Shown here: positions 24,023 to 32,838 of the stretch, one piece after another
Position numbering within the stretch: position 1 is the first letter of the stretch
Layout: the number at the start of each line of letters is the position of its first letter
NCBI GenBank assembly: GCA_012837965.1
Contig: DUQF01000020.1
Location: 1 to 49,392 of the forward strand
Length of the DNA stretch: 49,392 bases
Source: Clostridiales bacterium
GTDB taxonomy: Bacteria; Bacillota; Clostridia; Christensenellales; Aristaeellaceae
Reading direction: 5' to 3'
Made by a program: the position numbers and the translations under genes
Notes under the pieces: generated by a model
Told to the model about the DNA's origin: nothing
What the model saw: only the letters and a program-made list of their open reading frames with translations
Database searches by the model: none

Positions 24023-25176
24023 CAAAAAAATATGCCGTTAGAAACATCCGTCTTTGTACAAAGGATTGTTTATGCCTCTATGTTTGCCCAACAGGAGCGA
24101 CAGACACCGAAGATAGCATCATCGATGTAAATAAATGCATTGGCTGCAGCGACTGCGCTGCCGCTTGCCCGTCCGGCGCTATCTCCATGGTGCCTTATGA
24201 GTATCCCAAACAGCAGGTCAAGGAAAAAGAAGTTATTGTAGCTCTAAATCACCTTGTCCATAGTAAATCTAAACAAGAAAACATCGCCGCTTCCCTAAGC
24301 GGTAAGCTTATGCAGGCGATTGAAAAATCCAATCGGATTATGGCGGAAGATCTTCTCAGAGAGGCTGGTTATATGCTCTCCCAGAGCGACAACGCTCAAG
24401 CCTTCCTGCAATCCCTCACCAAGAAAGATTGGCCTGAAGATTTCCCCATGGAAACAGTGAATAAGCTGATCCAGCTTTATCAAAATAAACAAAACTATTT
24501 GGAGGTTAATAGAATGGTTAAGTATCGTTGCACAGTTTGTGGTTACATTCACGAGGGCGAACTGCCCGAGGACTTTGTATGTCCTGTCTGTAAACAGCCT
24601 GCAAGCGTGTTTGTCAAGGTTGAAGAAGAAAAACAGAGCGGTAACAAGTATGCCGGCACCAAGACTGAAAAGAACTTGCAGGAAGCTTTTGCGGGTGAGA
24701 GCCAGGCTAGGAACAAGTATACCTACTTTGCGGAGGTTGCACAGCGTGAAGGCTATGAGCAGTTGGCAGAAATTTTCCTGATGACCGCTCGCAACGAGCA
24801 GGAACACGCCCGTCTCTGGTTTGATGCATTAGGTGGCATTAATGATACCGCCCAGAACCTAATCGACGCCGCTGCCGGCGAAAACTACGAGTGGACCGAC
24901 ATGTACGATCGTTTCGCCAAGGAAGCTGACGAAGAAGGTTTCGCCGAACTCGCAGAAGCTTTCCGTAAGGTCGCTGCCATTGAAAAGGCACACGAAGAGC
25001 GCTACCTGAAACTGCTTGATAACGTGCAAATGCAAAAAGTCTTTGAAAAGAGTGAGCAGACCATGTGGGAATGCCGTGTTTGCGGACACCTGGTAGTTGG
25101 CAAGAAAGCTCCCGATTACTGCCCCGTTTGCAAGTATGCCCAAAGCTTCTTTGAAGTACGCGCGGAAAACTATTAA
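24019..25176 (+). CDS. Ferredoxin-rubredoxin-rubrerythrin-rubredoxin fusion
   Basis: The domains in order are as follows. A 2[4Fe-4S]-like ferredoxin (about 1-60) has [12 protein letters not shown] and an incomplete first cluster motif ([12 protein letters not shown]). A helical linker follows (about 70-160). A rubrerythrin-type rubredoxin (about 168-205) has CTVCGY and CPVCK. A ferritin-like diiron domain (about 215-345) carries the ligands in [20 protein letters not shown] and [11 protein letters not shown] second rubredoxin ends the protein (CRVCGHL ... CPVCKYA). The diiron domain reduces hydrogen peroxide, and the FeS domains should bring electrons. An internal ATG at 24514 behind GGAGG could yield a separate rubrerythrin. 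Confidence 0.85.
   Translation: MTKKYAVRNIRLCTKDCLCLYVCPTGATDTEDSIIDVNKCIGCSDCAAACPSGAISMVPYEYPKQQVKEKEVIVALNHLVHSKSKQENIAASLSGKLMQAIEKSNRIMAEDLLREAGYMLSQSDNAQAFLQSLTKKDWPEDFPMETVNKLIQLYQNKQNYLEVNRMVKYRCTVCGYIHEGELPEDFVCPVCKQPASVFVKVEEEKQSGNKYAGTKTEKNLQEAFAGESQARNKYTYFAEVAQREGYEQLAEIFLMTARNEQEHARLWFDALGGINDTAQNLIDAAAGENYEWTDMYDRFAKEADEEGFAELAEAFRKVAAIEKAHEERYLKLLDNVQMQKVFEKSEQTMWECRVCGHLVVGKKAPDYCPVCKYAQSFFEVRAENY
24501..24516 (+). promoter_or_regulatory. Internal ribosome-binding site and in-frame start
   Basis: GGAGG (24501-24505) stands eight bases before an in-frame ATG (24514), exactly where the rubredoxin-rubrerythrin part begins ([11 protein letters not shown]). A second, shorter product of about 220 residues is plausible. 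Confidence 0.6.
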
Positions 25177-25196
25177 TCGGAAATTTAATTAACTGA

Positions 25197-25228
25197 AAAG
25201 ACACCCGCGAAATGTGGGTGTCTTTGTC
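25197..25228 (+). terminator. Terminator of the rubrerythrin operon
   Basis: A 10-bp stem, AAAGACACCC with GGGTGTCTTT, around a 9-base loop. Confidence 0.8.
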
Positions 25229-25347
25229 ATTCGGTTTATATACAGTAATTCCTAACATAACAACAAGGCACATGACAGAAAACTGTCTGGTATCTTATTG
25301 TTGACTAAAGAATATTGTTAACATAAAACCATTAACAGCGATATTTG

Positions 25348-26751
25348 TTATTTCACGCAACGGATATGGTCGATAATACTTCCGTCACGATACTCAACAT
25401 CGGCAACAATGCGGCCTTGCGGAACCGTACCCCCGGGCGCGCCGGTATAAGCTTCGGCCATGTTTTTTAGATCGTGAATGTCTGTCATGGGCAGGCCGCT
25501 ACTCTTAATGGCTGCGTAGAGGTCTTTGTTTTGCGGGTTAACCGCAACGCCGCGCTGGGTAACCAACACATCCACCGTATGACCGGGGGTAGATTTGCAC
25601 AGAACCTTATTGACCACGATAGGCAAACGCGCACGGAACAAAGGCGCAACGATCATGGTGAGCTTAGCGCCTGCCGCCGTGTCGCTGTGACCGCCTGAAC
25701 CACCGGTGATATAGCCGTTGGAATCGGTATGCACGTTGACGTTAAAGTCAGTATCAATCTGGGTGGCGCCAAGGACAACCACGTCCAATGAATCCACACA
25801 AGAGGTTTTAGCGGCAGGGCTGGCGTAACGGGTTGCCGATACCTCATGATGGTTTGGGTTGGTGCGAATGGATTCAACCGCCTTTAAGTCAAAGCACTGA
25901 ACATCCATCAATTCTCTAAAGTAGCCCTTTTCAAGCATATCCACAAGATAACCGGTAATGCCGCCAAGGCCAAAGCTCCCTTGAACACCAAGCTTTTGAA
26001 TCATAGGTTCAAGGTACTTGGTAACGGCAAGGGACGCGCCGCCGGCACCCGTCTGGAAAGAGAAACCTTCCTTTAACAGACCACTTGCGCTGATAACATC
26101 AGCCGCATAGCGGGCAATGGTAAGGGCAACGGGGTCACGGGTCATTTGCGTGGTGCCCGAAACAATGCCCTTGGGATCGCCGATTCTATCCACCTTGACG
26201 ACAAAGTCCACGTCAGTTTCTTCGATACTGCAGGGAAACAATGGATAATCGCACAAGTAGTCAGTCACGATGACCACCTTGTCCGCGCGGCGACTGTCAG
26301 GAATGGCATAACCAAGCGAACCGCAAGCAGAAGGCCCGCTAACGCCATTGGCATTACCCATCCGGTCGGCAGCCGGAGCGGCAACAAAGGCCACATCAAT
26401 GTGAACCCTGCCCGTATCAATAGCCGCCGGTCTGCCTCCGTGGCTACGGAAGCGGACGGGTTTTTTAAGGAGACCTTCTGAAACAGCTTTTGCTAATCGT
26501 CCGGTCATGTAATTAGTTTCAATACCAGTGACAACCCCCGACTTGATATGGTCAATCAAGGGGGCATGACAATCGAACAGTGAACTTGCTTGAACAGTCA
26601 GGTCTTTCAAACCAAGCTTTGCAATCTCTTCCAAGACCATGTTGAGAACAAAATCGCCATTGCGCAGGTGGTGATGGAATGATATTGTCATTCCGTCTTT
26701 TAAACCCGACGCCTTAATGGCGTCGCCAAGGTTTTGAATCATTTTACTCAT
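25348..26751 (-). CDS. citF: Citrate (or citramalate) lyase alpha subunit
   Basis: The acyl-CoA/ACP transferase subunit of citrate-lyase-type enzymes. It aligns throughout with CitF: MTISFHHHLRNGDFVLNMV, DCHAPLIDHI, SHGGRPAAI, GNANGVSGPSACGSLGYAI, SGGHSDTAAGAK and the ending YRDGSIIDHI. With the ATG at 26751 it is 467 residues, shorter at the N-terminus than E. coli CitF. That start overlaps citE by eight bases; no better start lies upstream. The complex cleaves citrate to acetate and oxaloacetate, or citramalate to acetate and pyruvate in glutamate fermenters; sequence alone does not decide. No citC, citX or citG is nearby. Confidence 0.88.
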   Translation of the reverse strand: MSKMIQNLGDAIKASGLKDGMTISFHHHLRNGDFVLNMVLEEIAKLGLKDLTVQASSLFDCHAPLIDHIKSGVVTGIETNYMTGRLAKAVSEGLLKKPVRFRSHGGRPAAIDTGRVHIDVAFVAAPAADRMGNANGVSGPSACGSLGYAIPDSRRADKVVIVTDYLCDYPLFPCSIEETDVDFVVKVDRIGDPKGIVSGTTQMTRDPVALTIARYAADVISASGLLKEGFSFQTGAGGASLAVTKYLEPMIQKLGVQGSFGLGGITGYLVDMLEKGYFRELMDVQCFDLKAVESIRTNPNHHEVSATRYASPAAKTSCVDSLDVVVLGATQIDTDFNVNVHTDSNGYITGGSGGHSDTAAGAKLTMIVAPLFRARLPIVVNKVLCKSTPGHTVDVLVTQRGVAVNPQNKDLYAAIKSSGLPMTDIHDLKNMAEAYTGAPGGTVPQGRIVADVEYRDGSIIDHIRCVK

Positions 26752-27622
26752 GTGTACCTCCCAAGCCCAGTTCACGCGCCGCTTCGAGCACCTTACGCGC
26801 CCTATCAACAATGGGCTTATCAATCATCTTGCCTCTCAAAGACACAGCGCCTTTACCCTGCCGCTTGCCTTCCTCAATGGCTTCCATTACCTCTTGCGCG
26901 TAGGTAATATCTTCAAGTGAGGGGCTGAATACTTCGTTGATGGCCGATACATGACGAGGTGAAATGCTCGCCTTACCAGTAAAGCCGATCGAACGCGCAA
27001 AAGTAGCGTCTTGCAGGAGACCCTCGTCGTCATTCACGTCAGTAAAGGGCGTGTCGTAAACCTCCACCCCCGCAGCACGAGCAGCGAGCACGATGCGTCC
27101 ACGAGCGTAAAGGATTTCATCACTCTTTTTGGAACGAATGGCCTGCAGGTCAGTTGAAAGGTCTTCGGCGCCGAGGAATAATGCCTTAACGCGCTTAGAG
27201 CTTTTGGCAATGCTATAAGCATTTTCAATGCCCTCGGCCGTTTCAAGTAGAGGAATTAAACCTACCGTACCGACAGGAATACCGTGTTTTTCCTCGATTT
27301 CGTTCATCATCTGATCGACTTGATGAATGTATTCAGCATCCGATACTTTGGTCGGCATGATAAGGTCGGGCTTTAGCGGCACAATGGCTTCAAGGTCACC
27401 ACGGATATAGTCGGTATCCAAGGGATTAACTCTGACAATTATTTCGGTCTTTCCATAGTCCAGTGACTGGATGGCGTTGCGAACAAGCATTCTCGCAGCG
27501 TCTTTTTCACCGGGGGCAACCGCGTCTTCCAGGTCAAGAATGACAGCATCCGACTGGTGAATATCCGCATTGAGCAACATGGCCGGGCTATTACCCGGAA
27601 TAAACAGCATGGTTCTACGCAT
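26744..27622 (-). CDS. citE: Citrate (or citramalate) lyase beta subunit
   Basis: A HpcH/HpaI-type aldolase of 292 residues. Motifs are MLFIPGNSPAMLLNA, the metal/substrate segment DAVILDLEDAVAP, IIVRVNPLDT, LIPLLETAEGIENA and FLGAEDLSTDL. This subunit carries the lyase step that splits the acyl-ACP intermediate. The start overlaps citD by eight bases and the stop overlaps citF by eight, so the three subunits are tightly coupled. Lone CitE-like proteins without D and F also exist, but here all three subunits are present. Confidence 0.9.
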   Translation of the reverse strand: MRRTMLFIPGNSPAMLLNADIHQSDAVILDLEDAVAPGEKDAARMLVRNAIQSLDYGKTEIIVRVNPLDTDYIRGDLEAIVPLKPDLIMPTKVSDAEYIHQVDQMMNEIEEKHGIPVGTVGLIPLLETAEGIENAYSIAKSSKRVKALFLGAEDLSTDLQAIRSKKSDEILYARGRIVLAARAAGVEVYDTPFTDVNDDEGLLQDATFARSIGFTGKASISPRHVSAINEVFSPSLEDITYAQEVMEAIEEGKRQGKGAVSLRGKMIDKPIVDRARKVLEAARELGLGGTHE

Positions 27623-27890
27623 TGTTTACCTCCCCCGCTCTTTTAAGCGCAGTTTCCACCCTGGCTTTAATGGTACAATCAAGCGCTCCTCTATCTTCAA
27701 GGCGCAGGCTGGCATTTTCTACCCGTAACTGGACGCAGACTTCCTGCGCGGCGTTGAAAATATCCTTGCCAAACTGTTCAAACACGATGGATTGAACAAC
27801 AATATCCAGCTTTCCTTGCCCCGGCTCAACACTAACAAAAACGTCGTTGCTTTCAAGCGTTCCCGCCACGGCATTTTGTACAATTTCCAT
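27615..27890 (-). CDS. citD: Citrate (or citramalate) lyase acyl carrier protein (gamma)
   Basis: The 91-residue protein matches CitD. The segment VAGTLESNDVFVSV holds Ser14, the attachment site of the phosphoribosyl-dephospho-CoA group, and the C-terminal block has DRGALDCTIKARVETAL. The ATG follows AGGAGGACAAC. First gene of the citDEF operon. The modifying enzymes CitG/CitX and the acetylating ligase CitC must be encoded elsewhere. Confidence 0.92.
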   Translation of the reverse strand: MEIVQNAVAGTLESNDVFVSVEPGQGKLDIVVQSIVFEQFGKDIFNAAQEVCVQLRVENASLRLEDRGALDCTIKARVETALKRAGEVNNA

Positions 27891-27920
27891 GTTGTCCTCC
27901 TTTGTAATTGATTTTATACT

Positions 27921-27951
27921 ATTATACCATGAAACTATGTTAAGATGTCAA
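27921..27951 (-). promoter_or_regulatory. Promoter of citDEF
   Basis: Minus-strand TTGACA (27946-27951), a 19-base spacer and an extended -10 TGGTATAAT (TATAAT at 27921-27926). Confidence 0.6.
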
Positions 27952-27970
27952 AAATACTCCTGCTTCCTCT

Positions 27971-28008
27971 AAAAACTCCACCGCATACGATTGTTTAGTA
28001 TGCGGTGG
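27971..28008 (-). terminator. Terminator after the oligoendopeptidase gene
   Basis: An 11-bp stem (27978-27988 with 27998-28008), 9-base loop, then GAGTTTTTA on the minus strand. Confidence 0.8.
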
Positions 28009-28015
28009 TTAAAAA

Positions 28016-29716
28016 CTATTCTATTTTGCTCCTATCTAAGCTATCCACATACTGTTCAAGAGTGGGAAGTACCGAATCAATGCACCCCGGCTCGAAAGGA
28101 CTTCGTAAACCGCACTCTTTAACAAGCTCTTTAAAGGGAACAATACCTGCTCGCCTACAAGCATTCAGGTAGCTTTCCCAAGCCGCCTGATGGTCTTTTT
28201 GATCCCAAACAAAGTATTGGAAAGCGCAAACCTGCGCAATTGTATAGTCAAGGTAATAAAAAGGCATACCATATACATGCATTTGCATCTGCCATCTGCC
28301 GCCGTTTTCAAGATAGCTTAGGCCGTCATAGTCAAGATGGGGCATATATTTCTTCTCGATCTCTCTATACTTAGCACGCCTTTGCTTAGGGCTGGCATCA
28401 GGGTTCAAATACACCCACTCTTGGAATTCGTCAATAGAGGCGCCATATGGCAGGAACTGGATAGAATCAACCACATGGGAATAGTAGTATTTTTCCGTAT
28501 CTTCACCAAAGAAGTTTTTCATCCAAGGATGGGTGAAATATTCCATGGACATGGAGTGGATTTCCGCCACTTCCATGGTCATTTCAGTTAAATTTCTGGG
28601 GCGTACATCACGCTGGAGATAGCCTTGGAAGGCATGGCCAGCTTCATGGGTTAGTACATCCACGTCGCCTGAAGTGCCATTAAAGTTAGAAAAGATGAAA
28701 GGCACTTTGTAGTTGGAAATGAAGGTCATAAATCCGCCGCTACGCTTGCCGGGCTTTGTACTTAAGTCCATTAGCTCGCAGGATGTCATTACGTCGAAAA
28801 ATTCGCCTGTTTCCTTGGACAGAGCATGATACATTTCCGTTGCTTTTTCAACTAAATATTCTTCTTCACCCATGGGCTTCGGATTACCCGAAAGGAAGGA
28901 TAGACTATAGTCATAGTTTTTTGGGTTTTCAATGCCTAAACGCTGCGCCTGTTCCTTATAAAGCTTTTGAGCAAAGGGCACAACGGAAGAGGCAATTTGC
29001 TCACGATAAACCCTGGCGTCCTTCCAGTCCCAATCGATTCTACCCATACGCGCGTAGGCAACGGGGATAAAGTTTTCAAAGCCCAACTTTTTAGCGATAC
29101 GGTCACGCACTTTAACAAGCTTGTCGTAATAATCATCCAACTCCTTTTCTCTCTGCGCCATCCAGCCAAAGACAGCATTGTTAGCACGGCGGCGAACATC
29201 ACGGTCAATTGATTGGCGGAAAGGACTCATGCCGGAAAGGTTATAGGTTTTTCCATCAAACTCTATCTGGGCGGAAGCAATAAGCTTTCCATAAGCAGTT
29301 GACAGCTTATTTTCTTCCACCAAGTCCTCAACAATTTCGGGCTTGAACGTTTTCAAGCGCAAGGCATATTTTTCAAGAAAATACTTGCCGTATTTTTTTT
29401 CAATAGCATTTCTGTAAGGAGATTCAAGACAAATGCGGGCACATTCGCTACCGATTTCGTTAAAACGCGGCAATTGTTCATCAAAAGCATCATTTTCACG
29501 GTCGTAAAACTCATCACGGGTGTCGATAGCATGTCGCACGGAAGCCAGTACCGCCTGTGTCGCAAGGTTGGAAGCTAAGTTGTCCAGCTTATTGGCGGAC
29601 ACAAAGAAACCATCTGCGTTGGCGGCCTCTTCCATGTCCTTGAGTTGAGCTTTCATTTGAAGAAACAGCTCATCAAAATCAGGGCGCCTGTAGGTCATTT
29701 CGCTAAATTTCACCAT
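28016..29716 (-). CDS. M3 family oligoendopeptidase
   Basis: The 566-residue thimet-oligopeptidase-like metallopeptidase has the zinc motif in LTHEAGHAFQGY (about residue 353) and a downstream glutamate in TMEVAEIHSMSMEY. The mostly helical N-terminal region and the C-terminal block YLDYTIAQVCAFQYF are typical of PepF-like enzymes. It should degrade short peptides in the cytosol, since no signal peptide is present. The ATG has GAGGAG upstream. It is a single gene with its own terminator. Confidence 0.9.
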   Translation of the reverse strand: MVKFSEMTYRRPDFDELFLQMKAQLKDMEEAANADGFFVSANKLDNLASNLATQAVLASVRHAIDTRDEFYDRENDAFDEQLPRFNEIGSECARICLESPYRNAIEKKYGKYFLEKYALRLKTFKPEIVEDLVEENKLSTAYGKLIASAQIEFDGKTYNLSGMSPFRQSIDRDVRRRANNAVFGWMAQREKELDDYYDKLVKVRDRIAKKLGFENFIPVAYARMGRIDWDWKDARVYREQIASSVVPFAQKLYKEQAQRLGIENPKNYDYSLSFLSGNPKPMGEEEYLVEKATEMYHALSKETGEFFDVMTSCELMDLSTKPGKRSGGFMTFISNYKVPFIFSNFNGTSGDVDVLTHEAGHAFQGYLQRDVRPRNLTEMTMEVAEIHSMSMEYFTHPWMKNFFGEDTEKYYYSHVVDSIQFLPYGASIDEFQEWVYLNPDASPKQRRAKYREIEKKYMPHLDYDGLSYLENGGRWQMQMHVYGMPFYYLDYTIAQVCAFQYFVWDQKDHQAAWESYLNACRRAGIVPFKELVKECGLRSPFEPGCIDSVLPTLEQYVDSLDRSKIE

Positions 29717-29839
29717 GTTGTTCTCCTCTAAAACCTATGTATTGTATTTAATGTTTATATGATACCCTGATTTTACAAATTTTACAAGTGAATATTACTC
29801 AACAACATAAATCAACACAGGGTTTTTTAAGGCGTAACC

Positions 29840-29868
29840 TTGCCAATTCCTATATCTTATGCTAAGAT
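29840..29868 (+). promoter_or_regulatory. Promoter of tRNA-Arg(CCU)
   Basis: TTGCCA (29840-29845), 17-base spacer and TAAGAT (29863-29868), 12 bases before the tRNA. Confidence 0.7.
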
Positions 29869-29880
29869 ACATTGTCGTGT

Positions 29881-29957
29881 GCGCCCGTAGCTCAGCAGGA
29901 TAGAGCGTTCGCCTCCTAAGCGAAAGGTCGTGCGTTCGAATCGCACCGGGCGTGCCA
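29881..29957 (+). tRNA. tRNA-Arg (anticodon CCU)
   Basis: A 77-base cloverleaf. Acceptor arms are GCGCCCG and CGGGCGT (one G-U pair), D arm GCTC/GAGC, anticodon stem TTCGC/GCGAA with loop CTCCTAA, T arm GTGCG/CGCAC with TTCGAAT loop, and an encoded CCA. Confidence 0.95.
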
Positions 29958-29960
29958 CAT

Positions 29961-29990
29961 AAAACCCTCTTGAATTTCAAGGTTTTTTTG
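29961..29990 (+). terminator. Terminator after tRNA-Arg(CCU)
   Basis: A hairpin centred on CTTGA/TCAAG with flanking CC/GG pairs, followed by seven T. Confidence 0.6.
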
Positions 29991-30072
29991 TATGGGCTTT
30001 TCTTAATTTTTATCTGACAGCCGAATGGTAATTTTTTTCTAAATTTGTGATCCGGTAGTAATTCTACATACT

Positions 30073-30099
30073 AAAACACCCCGAGCAAATTGCTCGGGG
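30073..30099 (-). terminator. Terminator after the transglutaminase-like gene
   Basis: CCCCGAGCAA (30079-30088) pairs with TTGCTCGGGG (30090-30099); on the minus strand the stem is followed by TGTTTTAG. Confidence 0.75.
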
Positions 30100-30118
30100 C
30101 CTTGCTGTCTACTTACCA

Positions 30119-31462
30119 TTAGTACTGAATTTCTACTATTCCATGCACCGGATAGTAGGTGTAAGAATAGCTTGTGACGCCAAAAGCAGCAGAATTATTT
30201 CTGAGCCAACGATTAATAAAAATTCCAAAATCAAAATAATCGTCTTCTCCTATATAATAAGCCTTCAATTGCGCAGGCTTTGCGGTTAGTATCTCTTGCA
30301 TTTGATTGGTAAAATCTTCTTCGCTAACAAACTTGATATAATCATCAAAATCACCATATACCACGTTTAATGTACCACTAAATTTGCTCCCGCCAAATTG
30401 ATAGGAATCAACAAAAAATCGACTATAATTCTTTTTCATCCATCTTTGCAAGGTATAGCTTACATCAAAGTAGCGATCTGACCCATGGTAGGTATAAAGA
30501 ATCACTGGCTCTTTATTCTCTAAAGCCAGAGAGATTACCTGCACCATCTCTTCTTCATCCTGAAAGGGAACGGCCCCGTTTAACAAAAGATAATTATATT
30601 TTAGGGTTTCTGCCTTTGGGGGCCTGCAGTTGCTGTAGCTCCAATCATGGTCACGAGAAAGAAGGGTATCGTTTAAGCCAAAGTAATCGTGACACTCAGC
30701 GCCGCCACCTTTGGGATCACCCCAAGTGACATCTACATAAGTCCACTCCCCATCAATATTTACAAGGTTCCAGGCGTGCGACTCCCCCCGGCTATAACCC
30801 GTTACATAGATGCCCTCCATGTCCGCTTCGGCCAGCAGCATTTGATAGGCCAAGGCATAGCTTTCACATACGCCCTTCCCTCGCAAAAGCACCCCCTCTG
30901 GAGTATGAATAGTCATGGGCTCGTCGTAATCGGCATTGTGGGTAAGCCAATCGTGCAACCATAAAGCCTTTTCATACTGCGTGGGCAAGTTTAACGCAGC
31001 AAGTTCGGCACCGATGGCCTTCACCTTACCAGGCAAAGTGTTTGGATCCTGCTCATCCTCTGGTTGATAGCTATAAAAAGTTTCAGACTGCAGCTTCAAG
31101 GAACCGTAGTCTTTATCGTACACCCATACCTCCAAAAAATATTGCCCCAGTTCCTTTGGGGTAAAGCTATAGGTAGGCACAGTGGATTTTTTTACCTGAT
31201 CTACCCCCTTGAAATTTTCATTTTGAGTACGGTCGGGAGAGTGATACATATTAAATTCGTAGGTGTAGCCTTCTGTTACCGGCATGACCACATCAAAAAT
31301 AACTTCCTGCCCTATCAAAAAATAATGGGTACTGGGCTTGATGTAGGCATACGGTGTTTCCTTAATGGAGCCGGCCAGGGTGATACTTGGCATCAGTAAT
31401 GCCACAGCAACCAACAGGCTTAAATAGACTATCAGGGATTTCTTCATTACTTTTTTCATCAT
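30119..31462 (-). CDS. Secreted transglutaminase-like domain protein
   Basis: A signal peptide (about 1-30) is followed by an all-beta region (about 35-135), then a transglutaminase-like core. The core has the catalytic cysteine in GKGVCESYALAY, the histidine in GESHAWNLV and the aspartate in WTYVDVTWGDP. A C-terminal region of about 150 residues has two related blocks (VILYTYHG ... ALKAYYIG, each followed by an RW motif). Such bacterial proteins are thought to be surface proteases or amide-processing enzymes; the substrate is unknown. The ATG at 31462 has only a weak AAGGA site. Confidence 0.78.
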   Translation of the reverse strand: MMKKVMKKSLIVYLSLLVAVALLMPSITLAGSIKETPYAYIKPSTHYFLIGQEVIFDVVMPVTEGYTYEFNMYHSPDRTQNENFKGVDQVKKSTVPTYSFTPKELGQYFLEVWVYDKDYGSLKLQSETFYSYQPEDEQDPNTLPGKVKAIGAELAALNLPTQYEKALWLHDWLTHNADYDEPMTIHTPEGVLLRGKGVCESYALAYQMLLAEADMEGIYVTGYSRGESHAWNLVNIDGEWTYVDVTWGDPKGGGAECHDYFGLNDTLLSRDHDWSYSNCRPPKAETLKYNYLLLNGAVPFQDEEEMVQVISLALENKEPVILYTYHGSDRYFDVSYTLQRWMKKNYSRFFVDSYQFGGSKFSGTLNVVYGDFDDYIKFVSEEDFTNQMQEILTAKPAQLKAYYIGEDDYFDFGIFINRWLRNNSAAFGVTSYSYTYYPVHGIVEIQY

Positions 31463-31818
31463 TTACAACCAATCCTTTTCAATAAATATTGATTGAAGCA
31501 ACAGGTAAATGGTAACAAAAAGAGCGTTAGAAGGTCAAGATGGGGATAAGGCCAAAATAGCCCCACAAAAGCCATTATTGTGGCCAACAAGATTCTTGTT
31601 TTTAGATATCCTTCTCCCTTAAACTGACTATCCTCAATAGGAACTGATGAGCCGCTTACAGTAAAGAGAATTTTCAGATTGTAAGTTAAACAAGCATAAG
31701 CTCTATTTTTATACACAAACCGACAATATAATAGCCCATGTACAAATAGACACGAGCTTTTGTAAAAGATAAATAGGAATTAACTCAAGAATGACGCGAT
31801 CCTTAACCATCGTGTTAC
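31463..31818. other. Intergenic region, one doubtful small frame
   Basis: About 355 bases upstream of the transglutaminase-like gene. A minus-strand frame of 85 codons (31459-31716) with a hydrophobic C-terminal half touches the next start, but it begins with GTG without any ribosome-binding site, so I do not call it. No RNA gene or strong hairpin was seen. Confidence 0.4.
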
Positions 31819-32838
31819 CTATTCAGCAACAACAGGAGTCGTCCCTCTACAAACAAGCGTTGGTGTTGTGATGTAGGTCTGGATTTGTGTGGCGGGATGG
31901 CGCAATTTTTGCAACACCAGCCGTCCGGCTTCCTGCCCAATCTCGTACATGTTGATATCCACAACGGTCATGGGAGGGTCTGTAAGCATAGAAAAAGGAT
32001 ACGAATCAAACGTAATCAGCGCAATATCTTCCGGTATATGAAATCCTCTTGCTTGAAGCGCATGCATAAGCCCAAACGCGATCGGATTGTTTGCGCAAAT
32101 AACGGCCTGAGGTCTTGGGTTCATGCGAAGGAGCTTCTTCATGGCACGCGCACCGTCCGCCAACGTGGATTGGCTCTGCAAAACACGTTCGCGCGGTAGG
32201 TTGAGTCCCATCTCCTTTAACTCCTGACGAACGCCATGCAATCTGCGCCAAGAGGTCATGTCATCGGCACGGCCGCCAACAAAACAATACTCCCTATAAC
32301 CCAGTTCCGCAAGATAGCGCACAGCAAGCCTGCCGGAAAGACAGTGATCCGTATCAATCCAGCACAAACGATTATCAAAGTCGGGCTTTCCGATAACGAT
32401 ATGAGGAATACTCTCTCTACCAATATATGCACTGAGCCTTTTTGTCAAAACCGACATGTGCAGCACAAACCCATCAACCATACGCTGTGTCCATGCCTGC
32501 TCCACATAAGAAAGAGCGTCCCTGCTGCTTATGTGCTTCATGACCATAGCGTATCCCTTTTTGTTCAAAGTGTGTTGAACGCCACGCATAATTTCAAACA
32601 AGTGGGGATTAACAAAAGCGGCATCAAAGGGAAAGTCCGCAAGAAAAGCCATCTGATAAGTCGCACGGGTCGCAAAGTTGCGGGCACGGGCATTGGGCCT
32701 ATAACCTAACACATGAGCAGCTTGCTTGACCTTTAGCAATGTTTCTTGCGATACCGCGCCCGTACTGTTCAAGGCTTTGGACACAGTCGAAGGCGCTACA
32801 CCGGCTTTTTTGGCAACGTCACGAATCGTGGCAGGCAC
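31819..32838 (-). CDS. LacI family transcriptional regulator
   Basis: The N-terminal LacI helix-turn-helix is TIRDVAKKAGVAPSTVSKALN with the hinge YRPNARARNFAT. A periplasmic-binding-like effector domain follows (about 60-335). It is the last gene of the starch/maltodextrin operon, and its GTG start overlaps the GH13 stop by 20 bases, so it probably senses a malto-oligosaccharide and controls the operon. The perfect palindrome TGGAAACCGGTTTCCA at 38686-38701 is the likely operator, since LacI-family sites have a central CG and are symmetrical (inference). Confidence 0.88.
   Translation of the reverse strand: MPATIRDVAKKAGVAPSTVSKALNSTGAVSQETLLKVKQAAHVLGYRPNARARNFATRATYQMAFLADFPFDAAFVNPHLFEIMRGVQHTLNKKGYAMVMKHISSRDALSYVEQAWTQRMVDGFVLHMSVLTKRLSAYIGRESIPHIVIGKPDFDNRLCWIDTDHCLSGRLAVRYLAELGYREYCFVGGRADDMTSWRRLHGVRQELKEMGLNLPRERVLQSQSTLADGARAMKKLLRMNPRPQAVICANNPIAFGLMHALQARGFHIPEDIALITFDSYPFSMLTDPPMTVVDINMYEIGQEAGRLVLQKLRHPATQIQTYITTPTLVCRGTTPVVAE

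Noticed and set aside
25256-25347. Terminator for citF
   Set aside because: Only a weak GACAG/CTGTC hairpin without a T-run is present on the minus strand.
29795-29980. Minus-strand frame with GAIRTHDLSLRRR-like peptide
   Set aside because: It is the antisense translation of the tRNA-Arg gene, a well-known false protein. The frame at 38955-39161 is the same artefact.
31459-31716. 85-codon minus-strand frame with a hydrophobic C-terminal half
   Set aside because: GTG start without ribosome-binding site, low-complexity hydrophobic sequence and no homologue I recognise.
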